From positions 234,640,015 to 234,704,014 of the forward strand of contig NC_133332.1 of the NCBI RefSeq assembly GCF_042186555.1: 64,000 nucleotides of DNA, read 5' to 3'. Numbering within the stretch: position 1 is the stretch's first letter; the number at the start of each line of letters is the position of its first letter. This stretch comes from Aquarana catesbeiana (Eukaryota > Chordata > Amphibia > Anura > Ranidae). Below are positions 44,624 to 54,149 of this stretch, piece after piece. Both the position numbers and the translations under genes were made by a program. Below the pieces are notes generated by a model. It did not search any database and had not been told where the DNA came from. It saw only the letters and a list, made by a program, of their open reading frames with translations.

Positions 44624-45098
44624 TAGGGTTGCACTGATACTGGTATTGGGGCCAATACTAAACCTTTACATGAGTATTTGTACACGGGCAAATGGTCCGA
44701 TTACCTTTGCGGTGCGATTTAAGCCCATACAAAATTAATGGGCTCAAATTCGCACTGCAAAGAATCTCTTGTGATTTTAACAGGAAGTTGGTGCGATTCC
44801 TGTCCAAATCACATGCGGGTTTCCCGCACAGCTCCTGTGTGAACCCAGACTTGTCATAGTGACTTCAGCCTGGGTTCACACAGGAGCGGTATGGGAAGCT
44901 GTATGTGATTCGAACAGGAATCACACCGTATTCCTGCTCAAATCTCATGCGTCTCTATGCAGTGCCATTTGAGTCCATTCATTTTGTATGGGCCCAAATC
45001 GCATTGCATGGTATCAGTAATTGGTATCGGCAAGTACTTGAGCACAAGTATCTGTACTCATATTCGCTTTCAAAAAACAGGTATCGGTGCATCCCTAC
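44624..45098. mobile_element. hAT-type element (GTATCGGTGCA ends) with a nested MITE
   Basis: The left end TAGGGTTGCACTGATACTGG and right end CAGGTATCGGTGCATCCCTA are inverted and followed inwards by GTATTGGGGCCAATAC and GGTATCGGCAAGTACTTGAG. Flanks CAACTTAA and CAATTTAC are similar and could be a decayed 8-bp duplication. The middle third is replaced by an unrelated insertion at about 44692-45015. Confidence 0.65.
44692..45015. mobile_element. Nested MITE with a long internal hairpin
   Basis: Left half AAATGGTCCGATTACCTTTG to AGCTCCTGTGTGAACCCAG and right half CTGGGTTCACACAGGAGC onwards are inverted around 44850. Each half carries TTTGAGCCC-like and GGGCTCAAATTCGCACTGC / GGGCCCAAATCGCATTGC text. 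It looks like a head-to-head dimer of one MITE. Confidence 0.55.
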
Positions 45099-45614
45099 AA
45101 TTTACCACTACATAAGCTGTGAAAAAAAAGCAGCCAGATTCAGCTAGCTTTTTTCTGTGATTCTGGAGCTGCAATCTCCTTCTTTGAGATCACAGTGGGT
45201 GAAATTTAGAACCTGTAAACACTGAGCCCATGTTTTCTTAATTTTCATTCTCACGAAGGAGAACAGGGCTGCTGATTGGCTCTGCTTCAGCTTCACCATT
45301 TGGTAGGGAGTACAATCGCCATACCTGTATCCAGGAGCTACTAGCTTTACGTGTAAGGATACAAAGAAAAAATGTAATCTTTCAAAAACTGATGGCGGTT
45401 TCATAAATATGACTTATTGAAAATCCACGGAGGAAAATCCAAACTGATTCAACCAAATTATTATTTTGATCATTTTTAAGCAAAAGATTTAAACATACAA
45501 TACATGTAAAGTGTCGCGTGAATTGTCAACACTAGATAAAGATCTGTAAAAGAAAACAACCGGTCCATGATTTTTTATTATTGAGTGTATGGCCAGAAGC
45601 ACACCAAATTTCCT
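45099..45614. other. No supported feature
   Basis: Unique sequence between two elements; the text TGGAGCTGCAATCTCC and GGCAACTAGCTTTACGTG-like pieces give no assignment. Confidence 0.35.
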
Positions 45615-45983
45615 ATGCCTCGTACACACGTTCCGAATATCGTACGACCGATCGCACAACCGTTCTTGCTTAATAGTCGCAAGTAGAAATTGAATAGCTA
45701 ATAAAGTCACGAAAATTTCCGTATGACAGACAAAAAAATCAGAAGTGATGTCATGTGTTGTAATGTATTTGTATTGTATTTTCAGACGGCAACTATACTG
45801 ACAAACGAAAATCGTACGATCTGGAATCGTACGAGGAAAATTTTCGTGTATGTCCGATCGAATAATATCGGATGAACGGTCGTGATCGGCTGTCAAAAGT
45901 AGTGTGTACACGATCCGAATATCGTACGATCCTTCTTCGGACGACCGTTTTCGTACAATATTCGGATCGTGTGTACGGGCCAT
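45615..45983. mobile_element. GTACACACG-type MITE, 369 bp
   Basis: Left end ATGCCTCGTACACACGTTCC (then GAATATCGTACGA) is inverted at the right end, where TCGTACAATATTCGG is followed by ATCGTGTGTACGGGCCAT. Interior: GATCTGGAATCGTACGAGG and GTGATGTCATGTGTTGTAATG, shared with 14300 and 52722. The 200-codon minus frame at 45489-46091 spans this element and is a by-product. Confidence 0.85.
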
Positions 45984-46727
45984 TAGTCTCAAGGTTGTAC
46001 AAGTGCAGGGAAATTGCTTGGTGTCAGATATGGGTTGGGAAATGGGAAAAAGATTAAAAAAAAAAGATAGAGAAGCAGCACCTTTAAACACATCACAAAT
46101 GTGGGATTAACACAATACATCCATTAATCATTTAATGAGTATGACCACCACTTTTTTGAATTTACACCCCATCTTTCAGCACCTCATAATTTCACCATTT
46201 GACAATAGAAAGTGTTTCTCCAGAGAAAGTCGTTTGAAAAAAAAAAAGTGCCATTATCGCATGAAATAATTGCAAGAGAAAAGGTCTCTTATATATGAAG
46301 TTAGAACAATATTTTTCTAACTGACTTTTCTTCACTTGTACCTAGATGTCTACGTTGTTTGACATAAGCGAGACTGTGATTTACTGCGGAGCGTGACAAA
46401 GTGAATCCTGGTGACAGATTCTCAGGAAGACTGGGTGTGACTGGAGAATCTTCCTGTCATACATGCTAATGGAGCCTGGGAACAAGCTTCTGCCTGTCAC
46501 ACACACAAGCTGCGTCTCTCCCTCGAAGGACACCGATACACACCGCATGAACCCGCAGTGCACCATCACTGACAGCCCCGAGGAGCACAAAGAGGGCTGA
46601 ACATATGAAGTTCCTGTTAGTGTAACTTGAACTGCGTCTAAATTCTTTTTTTTTTTTTTGTTTAGGTTAGGACAGAATATGGAAAATGTAAGGTTTTTAC
46701 TGCTGTCTGTGTTCCTGATGGAGAGAT
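45984..46727. other. Unique sequence, no supported gene
   Basis: Short A and T runs (46228-46238; 46648-46659). A short inverted pair CACTTTTTTGAATTTAC is not extended. No gene. Confidence 0.4.
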
Positions 46728-46875
46728 TTACACAGTGATGGGAACTCAAACAGCGGAACAGGAATCAAGGTGAAATTTTATAAAGAGAGATTTCCTCTCG
46801 GTTCCTGTTGTTTCTCCAGGACAGAGAGTGAGGGAAAATCTCAAGAGTGGGACACACAGACAGCAAATTACTTTT
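46728..46875. repeat. CAGGAAGTGA palindromic family, diverged copy
   Basis: GAGATTTCCTCTCGGTTCCTG, TTGTTTCTCCAGGACAGAGAG and TGAGGGAAAATCTC form the family hairpin in diverged form; followed by GTGGGACACACAGACAGCAA. Confidence 0.5.
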
Positions 46876-46879
46876 CCAC

Positions 46880-46883
<4 letters not shown>

Positions 46884-46924
<41 letters not shown>
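46884..46924. repeat. (AT)n microsatellite, about 20 repeats
   Basis: Uninterrupted AT dinucleotides. Confidence 0.95.
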
Positions 46925-46927
<3 letters not shown>

Positions 46928-47009
46928 GAGGGGTCTTCAAAAAGTTTCCACACTTTTATATATATATAACTTAGTTAAAAAAAGTGCAGAAACTTTTTGA
47001 AGAACTATC
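46924..47009. mobile_element. Miniature mariner-type hairpin
   Basis: ACGAGGGGTCTTCAAAAAGT then TTCCACACTTTT at the left is inverted by AAAAAGTGCAGAAACTTTTT then GAAGAACT at the right, with a short TATATA loop. The GGGGTCTTCAAAAAGTTTC end resembles mariner terminal repeats. At about 86 bp it consists almost only of its two ends. Confidence 0.6.
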
Positions 47010-47261
47010 TATTTATGGTCCTGGCCCTATGACTGAGACAGATATGGATGACATAAACATGCGACAAGGCTTACAGCGTAAATAGACCTGAAGTGTGGTG
47101 TGTCTTGGTTGTCTGGTTGGTATGCCAAGAAAAGGGGGCATACCCAAGATAAGCAATGGGTGATTAGGTGATTATGGAGAAGGATGTGCTGAGAAGTACC
47201 CTGAAAAAGGGAAAGGGAGGGCATCGCGCACTGGAACCAACAAGGACCATGGGCGAGTGGG

Positions 47262-47301
47262 CTGCTAAAATACCCCCCGGGCTCCTCCCATACTGGCCTT
47301 C

Positions 47302-47364
<63 letters not shown>

Positions 47365-47481
47365 TTTTTAAATTATTATTATTAGTTTTTAAGTAACAAT
47401 TCTAAGTAAATGTGGCCCTTGCTAAAATACTCCCCGGGCTCCTCCCATAAATTCAGGCCACCATACTGGCCTTCTTAATAA

Positions 47482-47512
<31 letters not shown>

Positions 47513-47570
47513 TTTTTTTTTTTATAATTATTTTAAGTAACAATTTTAAGTAAATGTGGCCCTTTTTATT
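47262..47570. repeat. Local tandem duplication with (AT)n tracts
   Basis: The block CTAAAATACCCCCCGGGCTC ... CATACTGGCCTTCTTAATA, AT-run, T-run, AAGTAACAATTCTAAGTAAA, TGTGGCCCTT occurs at 47266-47418 and again at 47423-47566 with the same order and few differences. The AT-runs are about 55 and 30 bp. The second copy has an extra AAATTCAGGCCAC. Confidence 0.85.
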
Positions 47571-47649
47571 GTTCTTAGATTATTATTTTTTTTATTGTTT
47601 TTTTTTTCAGGCAGAAGAATTATTTTTCATTCTTCCAATATCACAGATA

Positions 47650-47916
47650 TCAATATGTTTTAAGGTAGAGGTAATGACACAATATACTGTAGGTAGAGGT
47701 GATCATACAATATTCTCGAATGTTTTTCTTCATGATTTTAAACTTAAAGGGAACATGTTTTCGGACAAAATTAATAGTCCAATCCATTGCAGCAATAAAA
47801 TCAACTGTTTCAACAGTATTCACTCCCCATTTTGTTCCAGGTTTTTGATATTTCCTCCATGCGTAATCCAAAATGTTTAAGTTTGCTTGCTGCCAGAAAC
47901 AATGTAAGGTGTCCAT
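47650..47916 (-). other. Unrecognised 88-codon open frame with protein-like composition
   Basis: The minus frame contains NILDYAWRKYQKPGTKWGVN and VETVDFIAAMDWTINFVRK, with a balanced mix of residues unlike the low-complexity frames elsewhere. It starts just inside the left flank of the hAT remnant at 47937. I do not recognise a family; it could be a fragment of a transposon protein, a retrocopy or chance. Confidence 0.2.
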
Positions 47917-48465
47917 ATTTATCTCAAAGCTGTAGACCAGTGGTTCTCAACCTGGGGGTCGGGACCCCCTCGGGGGTTGAATGACGATTTGCCAGGGGTC
48001 ACCTAATCCTGGGCTGTTCCTGAAGCCTGCACTGCTCTTCCAGCCTTTTCACCGCCGCCCAGAACGGCTGTCCCTGTAGCCTGTGGCTGCCCACTCAGCC
48101 TCTTCACAGCCGCCCATTCAGTTCAGAGCATGGCTGGGGGGAAAGTGACTAGAGGTCATCTGACTGGTGAGGAATGTGAAGTGGGAGGGGCTGAAGGAGA
48201 CCCTATCTCCTGATTTCAGCATAGGTGTCACTGCTGCGGGACACCACAAAGTCGGAGACACAGTGAGTAACACTACCTGTGAATTGTTGCCATTAAAAGT
48301 CCCCACTACAGTTCTCAGATCAGCAGATGACTTTGATCAAGAGCACCTAAGTTGGCTGATCAGATCTCTCCTCCAGCACTGCCACTGATCCCATCACCTA
48401 CCAGCACTGCACTCATCCCAACTCCGCGCCAGCACTGCCACTCATCCCACCCCCCCCCACCAAGG

Positions 48466-48660
48466 AGTAAGAGAAGAAAATAAAAATAGAGAATACATGG
48501 AAGGGAGAGGAAAATAGGGGGGAGGAACAAAGAGAAAGAGAGAGAGAAAGAATAAGAGAAAGAACAAAAACGGCGAGAGAGGTATGGGGAAAAAAACCCC
48601 CAAGACATTAGGATAGAGAAAGATAAAAGGGAAAGAAAGGAGAACAAAAAGAAAGAGTGG
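48466..48660. repeat. Purine-rich low-complexity tract
   Basis: GAGAAAGAGAGAGAGAAAG and similar A/G-rich text over about 195 bp after a C-run at 48451-48459. A 124-codon minus frame here is a by-product of the pyrimidine-rich complement. Confidence 0.8.
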
Positions 48661-48775
48661 TACATCCTAAGTGGAAGGGACTCAGGGAGTGCTAAATATC
48701 TGTGGGTTAGACTCAAAATTGAATGTATCACCAAAAGTAAACAAAATTGTTGCCAACATCCCTAATATAAATATA

Positions 48776-49002
48776 CAAGTTAGGGGTCCCCCATATGAGA
48801 GTTAGGACTTTTAAGGCAACTGGATATCATAGAAAAACAATGGATTAAAAATTAAATATATTTTATTGATAAACCAAAGATAAAAGGGTCAGTGCATAAA
48901 AGTATTGTACCTGACTCGTTGATAACAACAATGGTATGGAATATATATGTATATCCAGTTGCCTTAAAAGTCCCAACTCTCATATGGGGGACCTCCAACT
49001 TG
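48776..49002. mobile_element. Small foldback element, arms of about 50 bp
   Basis: Left arm CAAGTTAGGGGTCCCCCATA followed by TGAGAGTTAGGACTTTTAAG pairs with the right arm CTTAAAAGTCCCAACTCTCA then TATGGGGGACCTCCAACTTG. The 120-bp centre is AT-rich. Arms are about 90 percent complementary by eye. Confidence 0.75.
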
Positions 49003-49334
49003 AATATCCGTGGGTTAGGGACGCAAATTACTTGCCTTGGGTGCTGACAACCCACGCTACGAAAATAATTTTACCGTTAGGGGTACCCACAACTTGAGAA
49101 ATGTTATCAAGGGGTCACAGCGCTAGTAAGGTTGACCAAGCTCTGTGGCTTCAAAGAAAATATGAACATTTTCAGGAGAGCACAACATCTGCTTTACAAG
49201 ACCTACAGGCTTCAAGTTTAACTTAAAGAGTTACTAAACCCAGGACCCTGCATTCACCATATCTGGTCTCCCACAATACACAGAACATGTGCAATTATTT
49301 TAGCAAATATAGGTAAAATTGTATAGTTTGTATA

Positions 49335-49725
49335 TACAGTGCCTTGAAAAAGTATTCATACCCTTTGAAATTTTCCACATTTTGTCATGTTACAACCAAA
49401 AACGTAAATGTATTGTATTGGGATTTTATGTGACAGACCAACACAAAGTGGATCACATCATTGTGAAGTGGAAGGAAAATGATAAATGGTGTTCAAAATG
49501 GTTTACAAACAAATATCTGAAAAGCGTGGCATGCATTTGATTTCATCCCCCTTTACTCCGATTCCCTTAACTAAAATCTAGTGGAACCAATTGCGTTCAG
49601 AAGTCATCTAATTGTGTAATTAATCTCAATATAAATACAGCTGTTCTGTGAGGCCCTCAGAGGTTTGTTAGAGAATCTTAGTGAACAAACAGCATCATGG
49701 AGGCCAAGGAACACACAAGATTGGG
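49335..49725 (+). mobile_element. 5' end of a Tc1-like transposon, truncated
   Basis: Begins TACAGTGCCTTGAAAAAGTA and continues with TTTTCCACATTTTGTCATGT, TATAAATACAGCTGTTCTGT and GAACAAACAGCATCATGGAG, where the transposase would start (ATGGAGGCCAAGGAAC). Truncated about 30 bp into the coding region. The copy at 56185 is the same family and extends further. Confidence 0.8.
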
Positions 49726-50560
49726 TGAACATCCTTTTATGACTTTATTGTAGACAAGTTATAAACTGACGCATGGTGTCCACACAATTACGTATAAGGA
49801 TGTACCACTCCCTACTGCTACACTGCTTGCCAGGACTCAGCTCGTTTAACAAACTTTACATGTCGATTATTGGAGATCCTCCATGTGACTCACGTTCTGC
49901 TGTCAACTGGACCTCAATTCACCCCTGACTTCATAAATGTTACCTTTCTATATATATCTAATTAGCAGTGTAGGAAACATGGGTTCCCATCAGGCAAACT
50001 TATCTATCCAGATATCACTACTGGGTGTTGCCAGAGTCCTTGAAACGTGGTGACAGCTTAGCCATACACCATGTATCTGGGATACATTCCCTGCCTTGTT
50101 GCTGCATGTACCATGTAGTATGATAAGGTGGCCAAGCGTGGGACACATATTTTGCAAGGGTGTCAGGTGCTGGGAATGCCAACTCTCTGCTTTCCCACGA
50201 CCAGAAAAGCAGCTGAAAATATTAACTGGCTTGATTTAATAAATGCTCAATTTAAAACAATATTCTTTTTTTTTTACTGGAGATTTTTCAAATATTGTGT
50301 CCCAGCAAAAGTAATGAATGAAGTTTCAGGACGCTGGCATTGCTCTTAATGCTGTGAAAGCCCTGAGGTGCCAAGGAGTCATCTAATAAGCTGGTGAGCC
50401 TCGGAGGACTCTGGGAAGTGATATGAGAAAGTCTCTGAAGTGACAAGCCGTATTCGATTCTTCATCTCCATTTCGTCTTGTTGTGGGAAAACGGAGAGGT
50501 AAATGGTACGGTGGGAAAATTTCAAGGGCTTCTCTCACCCATAGGAAGATGCAGCAGTGG

Positions 50561-50595
<35 letters not shown>

Positions 50596-51244
50596 AGGAG
50601 GAGGAGGGATGGGATTTCCTAACAATACACCGCTGAAATCTGCATGACAAAAGAAAATGGAAGCCGGGGCTCGTCAATAGCTGCCCCATTGTCTACACGC
50701 TGACCCTGGGGTTAAGGAGGGCTCTCTCCTTCCACATCTCTAACTGTATCGCCAGACTGTGGGATCTTCTTACAGCCGCTGTTTAGTGTCCTACTGTTCC
50801 CAGGCTGCCCAGTCGTGAGACACTGCCGCCCTCATGAAAACTCCCATTTGGTTCCATCTTCCAGGCAGACTCGCTGGTGAGACTTGGGCAATTACAGGAC
50901 TAAACTCATTAGCAAACGAGTCATTTTCCCCCCAGCATGCAGAAAAATTCTAAGGGAAAAGAACAGAGCCGATGAGCCTTTCTGATGTATGTTTATGAAG
51001 ACGCAAGCGCTGACACTGCGTAACCACAAAGAGGTGATCAGCTTTGGACAGAGTGGTTTTTCAAAAATGTTAATAGGAAGGAAAGTGGCATCATTATACA
51101 GTGTGGCTCCTCACTACCCAGGGCTGACCAGAAATGGGTTAGGATCAGAGCAGAGAGATGCGTGCCCATGGTGTTTAGTTATACAGTTAAAGCGGAACTA
51201 AACCCTCCTATCGTTTTCGGCCAAGGAAGCCGTCATCTTGTGCC
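49726..51244. other. Unique sequence; possible conserved noncoding stretch at 50640-50985
   Basis: An uninterrupted A-run of about 34 at 50561-50594. 50640-50985 is repeat-free with mixed composition (for example CATTAGCAAACGAGTCATTT) and could be a noncoding element. No frame is supported. Confidence 0.35.
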
Positions 51245-51246
51245 CC

Positions 51247-51485
51247 TTGCATACTACCGCGACTTCACAGTCGCACAATTTTGTGGCTGCGATTTTGCCG
51301 CAATCTCAGGGAATGCCTGTGTATCTTGCATCAAAGTCGGACTAAAGTAGTGCAGGGACTACTCTGAAGTCGGCATGACTTGAAGTCGTACTAACATGAA
51401 GGGTAATCATTGGAAATCATGGGGAGCGACTTGTCATACGACTTTGCAGTCCCAAGTCGTAGGACAAGTTGTACAAGTGTGAAAG
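51247..51485. mobile_element. MITE, CGACTT-rich
   Basis: Left end near CCTTGCATACTACCGCGACT and right end GTACAAGTGTGAAAGGGGGC; the interior repeats AAGTCG / CGACTT in both senses (GACTTGAAGTCG, CCCAAGTCGTAGG). Shares its interior with the MITE at 27178. Confidence 0.6.
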
Positions 51486-51591
51486 GGGGCTCTCATCTTC
51501 AAGAAAAAGAACCGCTGCTCCAGGTGTATAAAGATAAGGCTGATTGGAGTATCTTGCAGAGTGCTAGCCCCAGCCCGCCTCTTGTGGGAAA

Positions 51592-51864
51592 CTTGGAAAG
51601 AAAGAAAGAAATGACTGCACATCCAGAACTTCCGATTGCCTTTTATTTTGTTTCACAAACACCAAAGACACCAAACTGTGGTCATGTAGACGCGTTTCAC
51701 ACATACATCTTGTGCTTAATCACTGCTAATGATTAAGCACAAGATGCATGTGTGAAATGCGTCTACATGACCACAGTTTGATGTCTTTGGTGTTATCTTT
51801 GTGAAACAAAATAAAAGGCAATCGGAAGTTCTGGATATGCAGCCATTTCTTTCTTCTTTCCAAG
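51592..51864. mobile_element. Long near-perfect hairpin (foldback), about 131-bp arms, 7-base loop
   Basis: The left arm begins CTTGGAAAGAAAGAAAGAAA and runs through CACAAACACC, GTGGTCATGTAGACGCGTTT to CTTGTGCTTAATCA at 51722. The loop is CTGCTAA at 51723-51729. The right arm TGATTAAGCACAAGATGC to TTTCTTCTTTCCAAG pairs with few mismatches and a few short indels. No coding capacity. A transcript across it would form a long double-stranded RNA. Confidence 0.85.
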
Positions 51865-51865
51865 C

Positions 51866-51965
51866 CTCTGATCTTCAACTGCCATGGTGCTGCACATGTG
51901 ATCAGTTATGACACCAGCCATTTGATGGTTTGACAGTTTGGTTGAGAGCACAAGCAAATGTGACA
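51866..51965. repeat. Short repeat, inverted copy at 63260-63366
   Basis: CTGATCTTCAACTGCCATGG, TGCTGCACATGTG, ACACCAGCCATTTGATGG and TTTGACAGTTTGG are found in complement order at 63285-63352 (GTCAAGCCATCAAATGGCTG, CACCAGCC complement, CAGCATCATGGCAACTGCAG). Confidence 0.6.
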
Positions 51966-52029
51966 GTTAGCAATCTGGGCACTTGCTGGATGTAACCGTT
52001 TTTTCAAATGAATGGGTTTATTTCCGCTT

Positions 52030-52338
52030 TAGGGCCGGTTCACACTGCTGCGGTGCGAATTTTGCGCAAATTTGATCCGATTGCGTTGCAAATTTTCATT
52101 GCAAATTACTTATGTGTTCTGGCGAATCTACTGCGATTCTATGGCAAATATTGCATTGAATTTGCATCGCACACGGATCAAACTCGCACAGGACACTTTT
52201 TGTACGTAGCTTAGATTCACAACGCATTGATGTGAACGGCACTAATGGAAAACTATGTTATTTAAATGACTTGCGAATTTGAGCGATCGCAACGGCTCAA
52301 ATTCGCAATAGAATTCGCAGTAGTGTGAACCAGCCCTT
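52030..52338. mobile_element. MITE 1 of a three-element cluster, TTCACACTGCTG ends
   Basis: Left end AGGGCCGGTTCACACTGCTG and right end CAGTAGTGTGAACCAGCCCT are inverted. Interior GCGAATTTGAGCGATCGC and ATTCGCAATAGAATTCGC are self-complementary. Confidence 0.85.
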
Positions 52339-52339
52339 A

Positions 52340-52721
52340 TGCCCCGTTCACATCTAGCGATTTGGGATCGCGGGCAGAATTTCCACGATTCTGCTCGCGA
52401 CTCCAAATTACACTGCAATGCTGGCAAAATGCAGCACGTGTGTTCAGGTGCCATTGATTTTCAACGGCACGTAAACATGGTGCGTATTTGCTGGAATTAT
52501 TGCGTGATAAATCGTGCTGCAATCGTGGCAAAACCCCATCGTACGAAGCTCCTGCTCCTTTTTGGGCAACAAGCTGCGTGCAAAGTGATTTTCCCATGAC
52601 AATTGTGGCAAAACCGCACTGCATTTAGATGCCATTAAAAATGAATGGCACGTGAAAGCATGTGCTGCGATTTGCCAGCATTGCAGTGCAATCTGGAATC
52701 GAGGTGATGTGAACAAGGCCT
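52340..52721. mobile_element. MITE 2 of the cluster, GTTCACATC ends
   Basis: Left end TGCCCCGTTCACATCTAGCG and right end GGTGATGTGAACAAGGCCT are inverted. The start GATTTGGGATCGCGGGCAG matches the MITE at 44223. It abuts MITE 1 with essentially no spacer. Confidence 0.8.
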
Positions 52722-53049
52722 TGAGGCCTAGTACACATGGTAAGAAAATCGTACAAAAAATACCGCTTTCAAAGCGATCATACAATAATCTGATTGTTAC
52801 ACAGCCTTCGAAATTATCCAAAGGGACAAACACGAAAAATTTTCACGCATGATACCAGATCGGACGATTTTCATTTAACCAGTACAGTTTTTGTCTGAAA
52901 ATACATTACATCACTTCCGAATTTTTATTCTGTTGTACGAGAATTTTCCTACTTTAGTAACCTATTTGTTTTTGATATGAGACTAGCATGCAAAAAAAAA
53001 AAAATCATGATCATTTGTCTGATAACTGCATTGTGTGTACTAGATTTTA
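52722..53049. mobile_element. MITE 3 of the cluster, GTACACA-type
   Basis: Left end GAGGCCTAGTACACATGGTA and right end GCATTGTGTGTACTAGATTT are inverted. Interior AAATACCGCTTTCAAAGCGAT and ATGATACCAGATCGGACGAT match 14300 and 16908. Abuts MITE 2 directly. Confidence 0.85.
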
Positions 53050-53093
53050 ATTTTAAACTCAACCCAAACCTCTAGTTTTGAAAAGAGTAGGAA

Positions 53094-53300
53094 GAGACAG
53101 AAACAACAGCTTTTTATTGCATGTGTCCCCATTAGGGAGATTTGCCTGGTTCGTCCAAGATGACCATTGTCACCTGGAGTGAAAGTGAGGGCAGATCCAA
53201 AATTTTATGGGAGTCAGCGGCATAGTAATGGAGGAGAAATCTTCCAAAGAGGACACCTGTTCATGGACAAAACACAGGTTCACTTTTATCTCTCTAAATA
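53094..53300. repeat. CAGGAAGTGA palindromic family, diverged copy
   Basis: GTGTCCCCATTAGGGAGATT, TGGAGTGAAAGTGAGGGCAG and GGAGAAATCTTCCAAAGAGG follow the family order. The central palindrome is decayed. Confidence 0.45.
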
Positions 53301-53487
53301 GAACTGGTTAATCATTTTGTTTCTGAAACAGGGAAGGGGGTCTTATGCTCTGTTGCTACATTAACTGTTGCCATTGTGGAGCCCCTTCTAAAAATGCTAC
53401 TGCTTGGCTGTCTGGCTTAAACGGACCTAAAACAAGTATAGGGTTTATTGGAGTGAAGGCAGGACTACTGATCTGCATACTAAAGCC

Positions 53488-53714
53488 GGCCTTAGAGGGG
53501 TCGAACCATGTATGGGCAGGCTGAATGAACCCAAGTTGATCGATCTATCAACTTGGGTAAAACCAGCCTGTCGGATTTTACATGCGATTATTGCTAGCGG
53601 CATTTATAGGCGCTAGCAATAATCACAATGTTCTTCTGGCGGAGACGGCTCCCCTGCCGGAAGAACACATTGGCCCCATGGGACGGATGGTGGGTTTTAC
53701 TTCCTCTTTATTTC
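53488..53714. mobile_element. GGTTCAGCAGG palindromic family, partial copy
   Basis: GCCGGCCTTAGAGG, CATGTATGGGCAGGCTG, AAGTTGATCGATCTATCAAC, TTGGGTAAAACCAGCCTG, TGCGATTATTGCTAGCGGC and AACACATTGGC: same core as 15336 and 41664. The right part is cut by the next element. Confidence 0.65.
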
Positions 53715-54149
53715 CCTGCAAAGGTAAAGCATATTGGGCTACTATGCATCGCATAGTAGCCCATTATGTGTCACTTACCTGAAACCGAAGCTCGCAATGT
53801 CACCGTTGTCCCCACTAGCGGGGAGCGTCCATCTTTGCCCCTCTTCCTTCCGGGGCTGCGAACTCCGGCTCTGTGACTGGCCAGTCACGTCACGTCACTC
53901 CTGCTCATGCGGGCGGGAGCCGCCAGTCACAGCATGACGCCTATTAGAAACGTCACAATGAGCCCTTTCTAAAGTGCGCATGCACCGATGACAACGGCAC
54001 ATGCGCCGTAGTCATCGGCGGTCGGGTGTTTCATAAACATCTCCTAAACCGTGGAGGTTTAGGAGATATTTCAAGTACCTACAGGTAAGCCTTAATATAG
54101 GCTTACCTGTAGGTAAAATTGGTTGTACAGGGTGTACAACCACTTTAAT
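53715..54149. repeat. Palindromic repeat with paired splice-donor motifs
   Basis: Contains GGGCTACTATGCATCGCATA / GTAGCCCAT (hairpin at about 53737-53764), ACTTACCTG at 53773-53781 (complement of a donor), CTCCTAAACC / GGTTTAGGAG at about 54043-54066, and a perfect 16-bp palindrome TACCTACAGGTAAGCC at 54076-54091 with its complement at 54100-54115. Ends in TACAACCACTTTAA. Confidence 0.6.

Larger units (their letters stand above)
47937..49137. mobile_element. hAT-type element remnant with later insertions
   Basis: The left end CAGTGGTTCTCAACCTGGGG followed by GTCGGGACCCCC is a classic hAT-family end. The right end is decayed; GGGGTCACAGCGCTAGTAAG then GTTGACCAAG near 49113-49137 is the probable counterpart. 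Between are hAT-like flanks, a purine-rich tract (48466-48660) and a nested foldback (48776-49002). No transposase motif recognised. Confidence 0.6.

Noticed and set aside
45489..46091. 200-codon open frame on the minus strand
   Set aside because: Covers a GTACACACG-type MITE from end to end; palindromic sequence gives mirrored frames on the other strand.
48360..48734. 124-codon minus frame rich in Ser, Phe and Leu
   Set aside because: It is the complement of a purine-rich low-complexity tract; composition explains the absence of stops.
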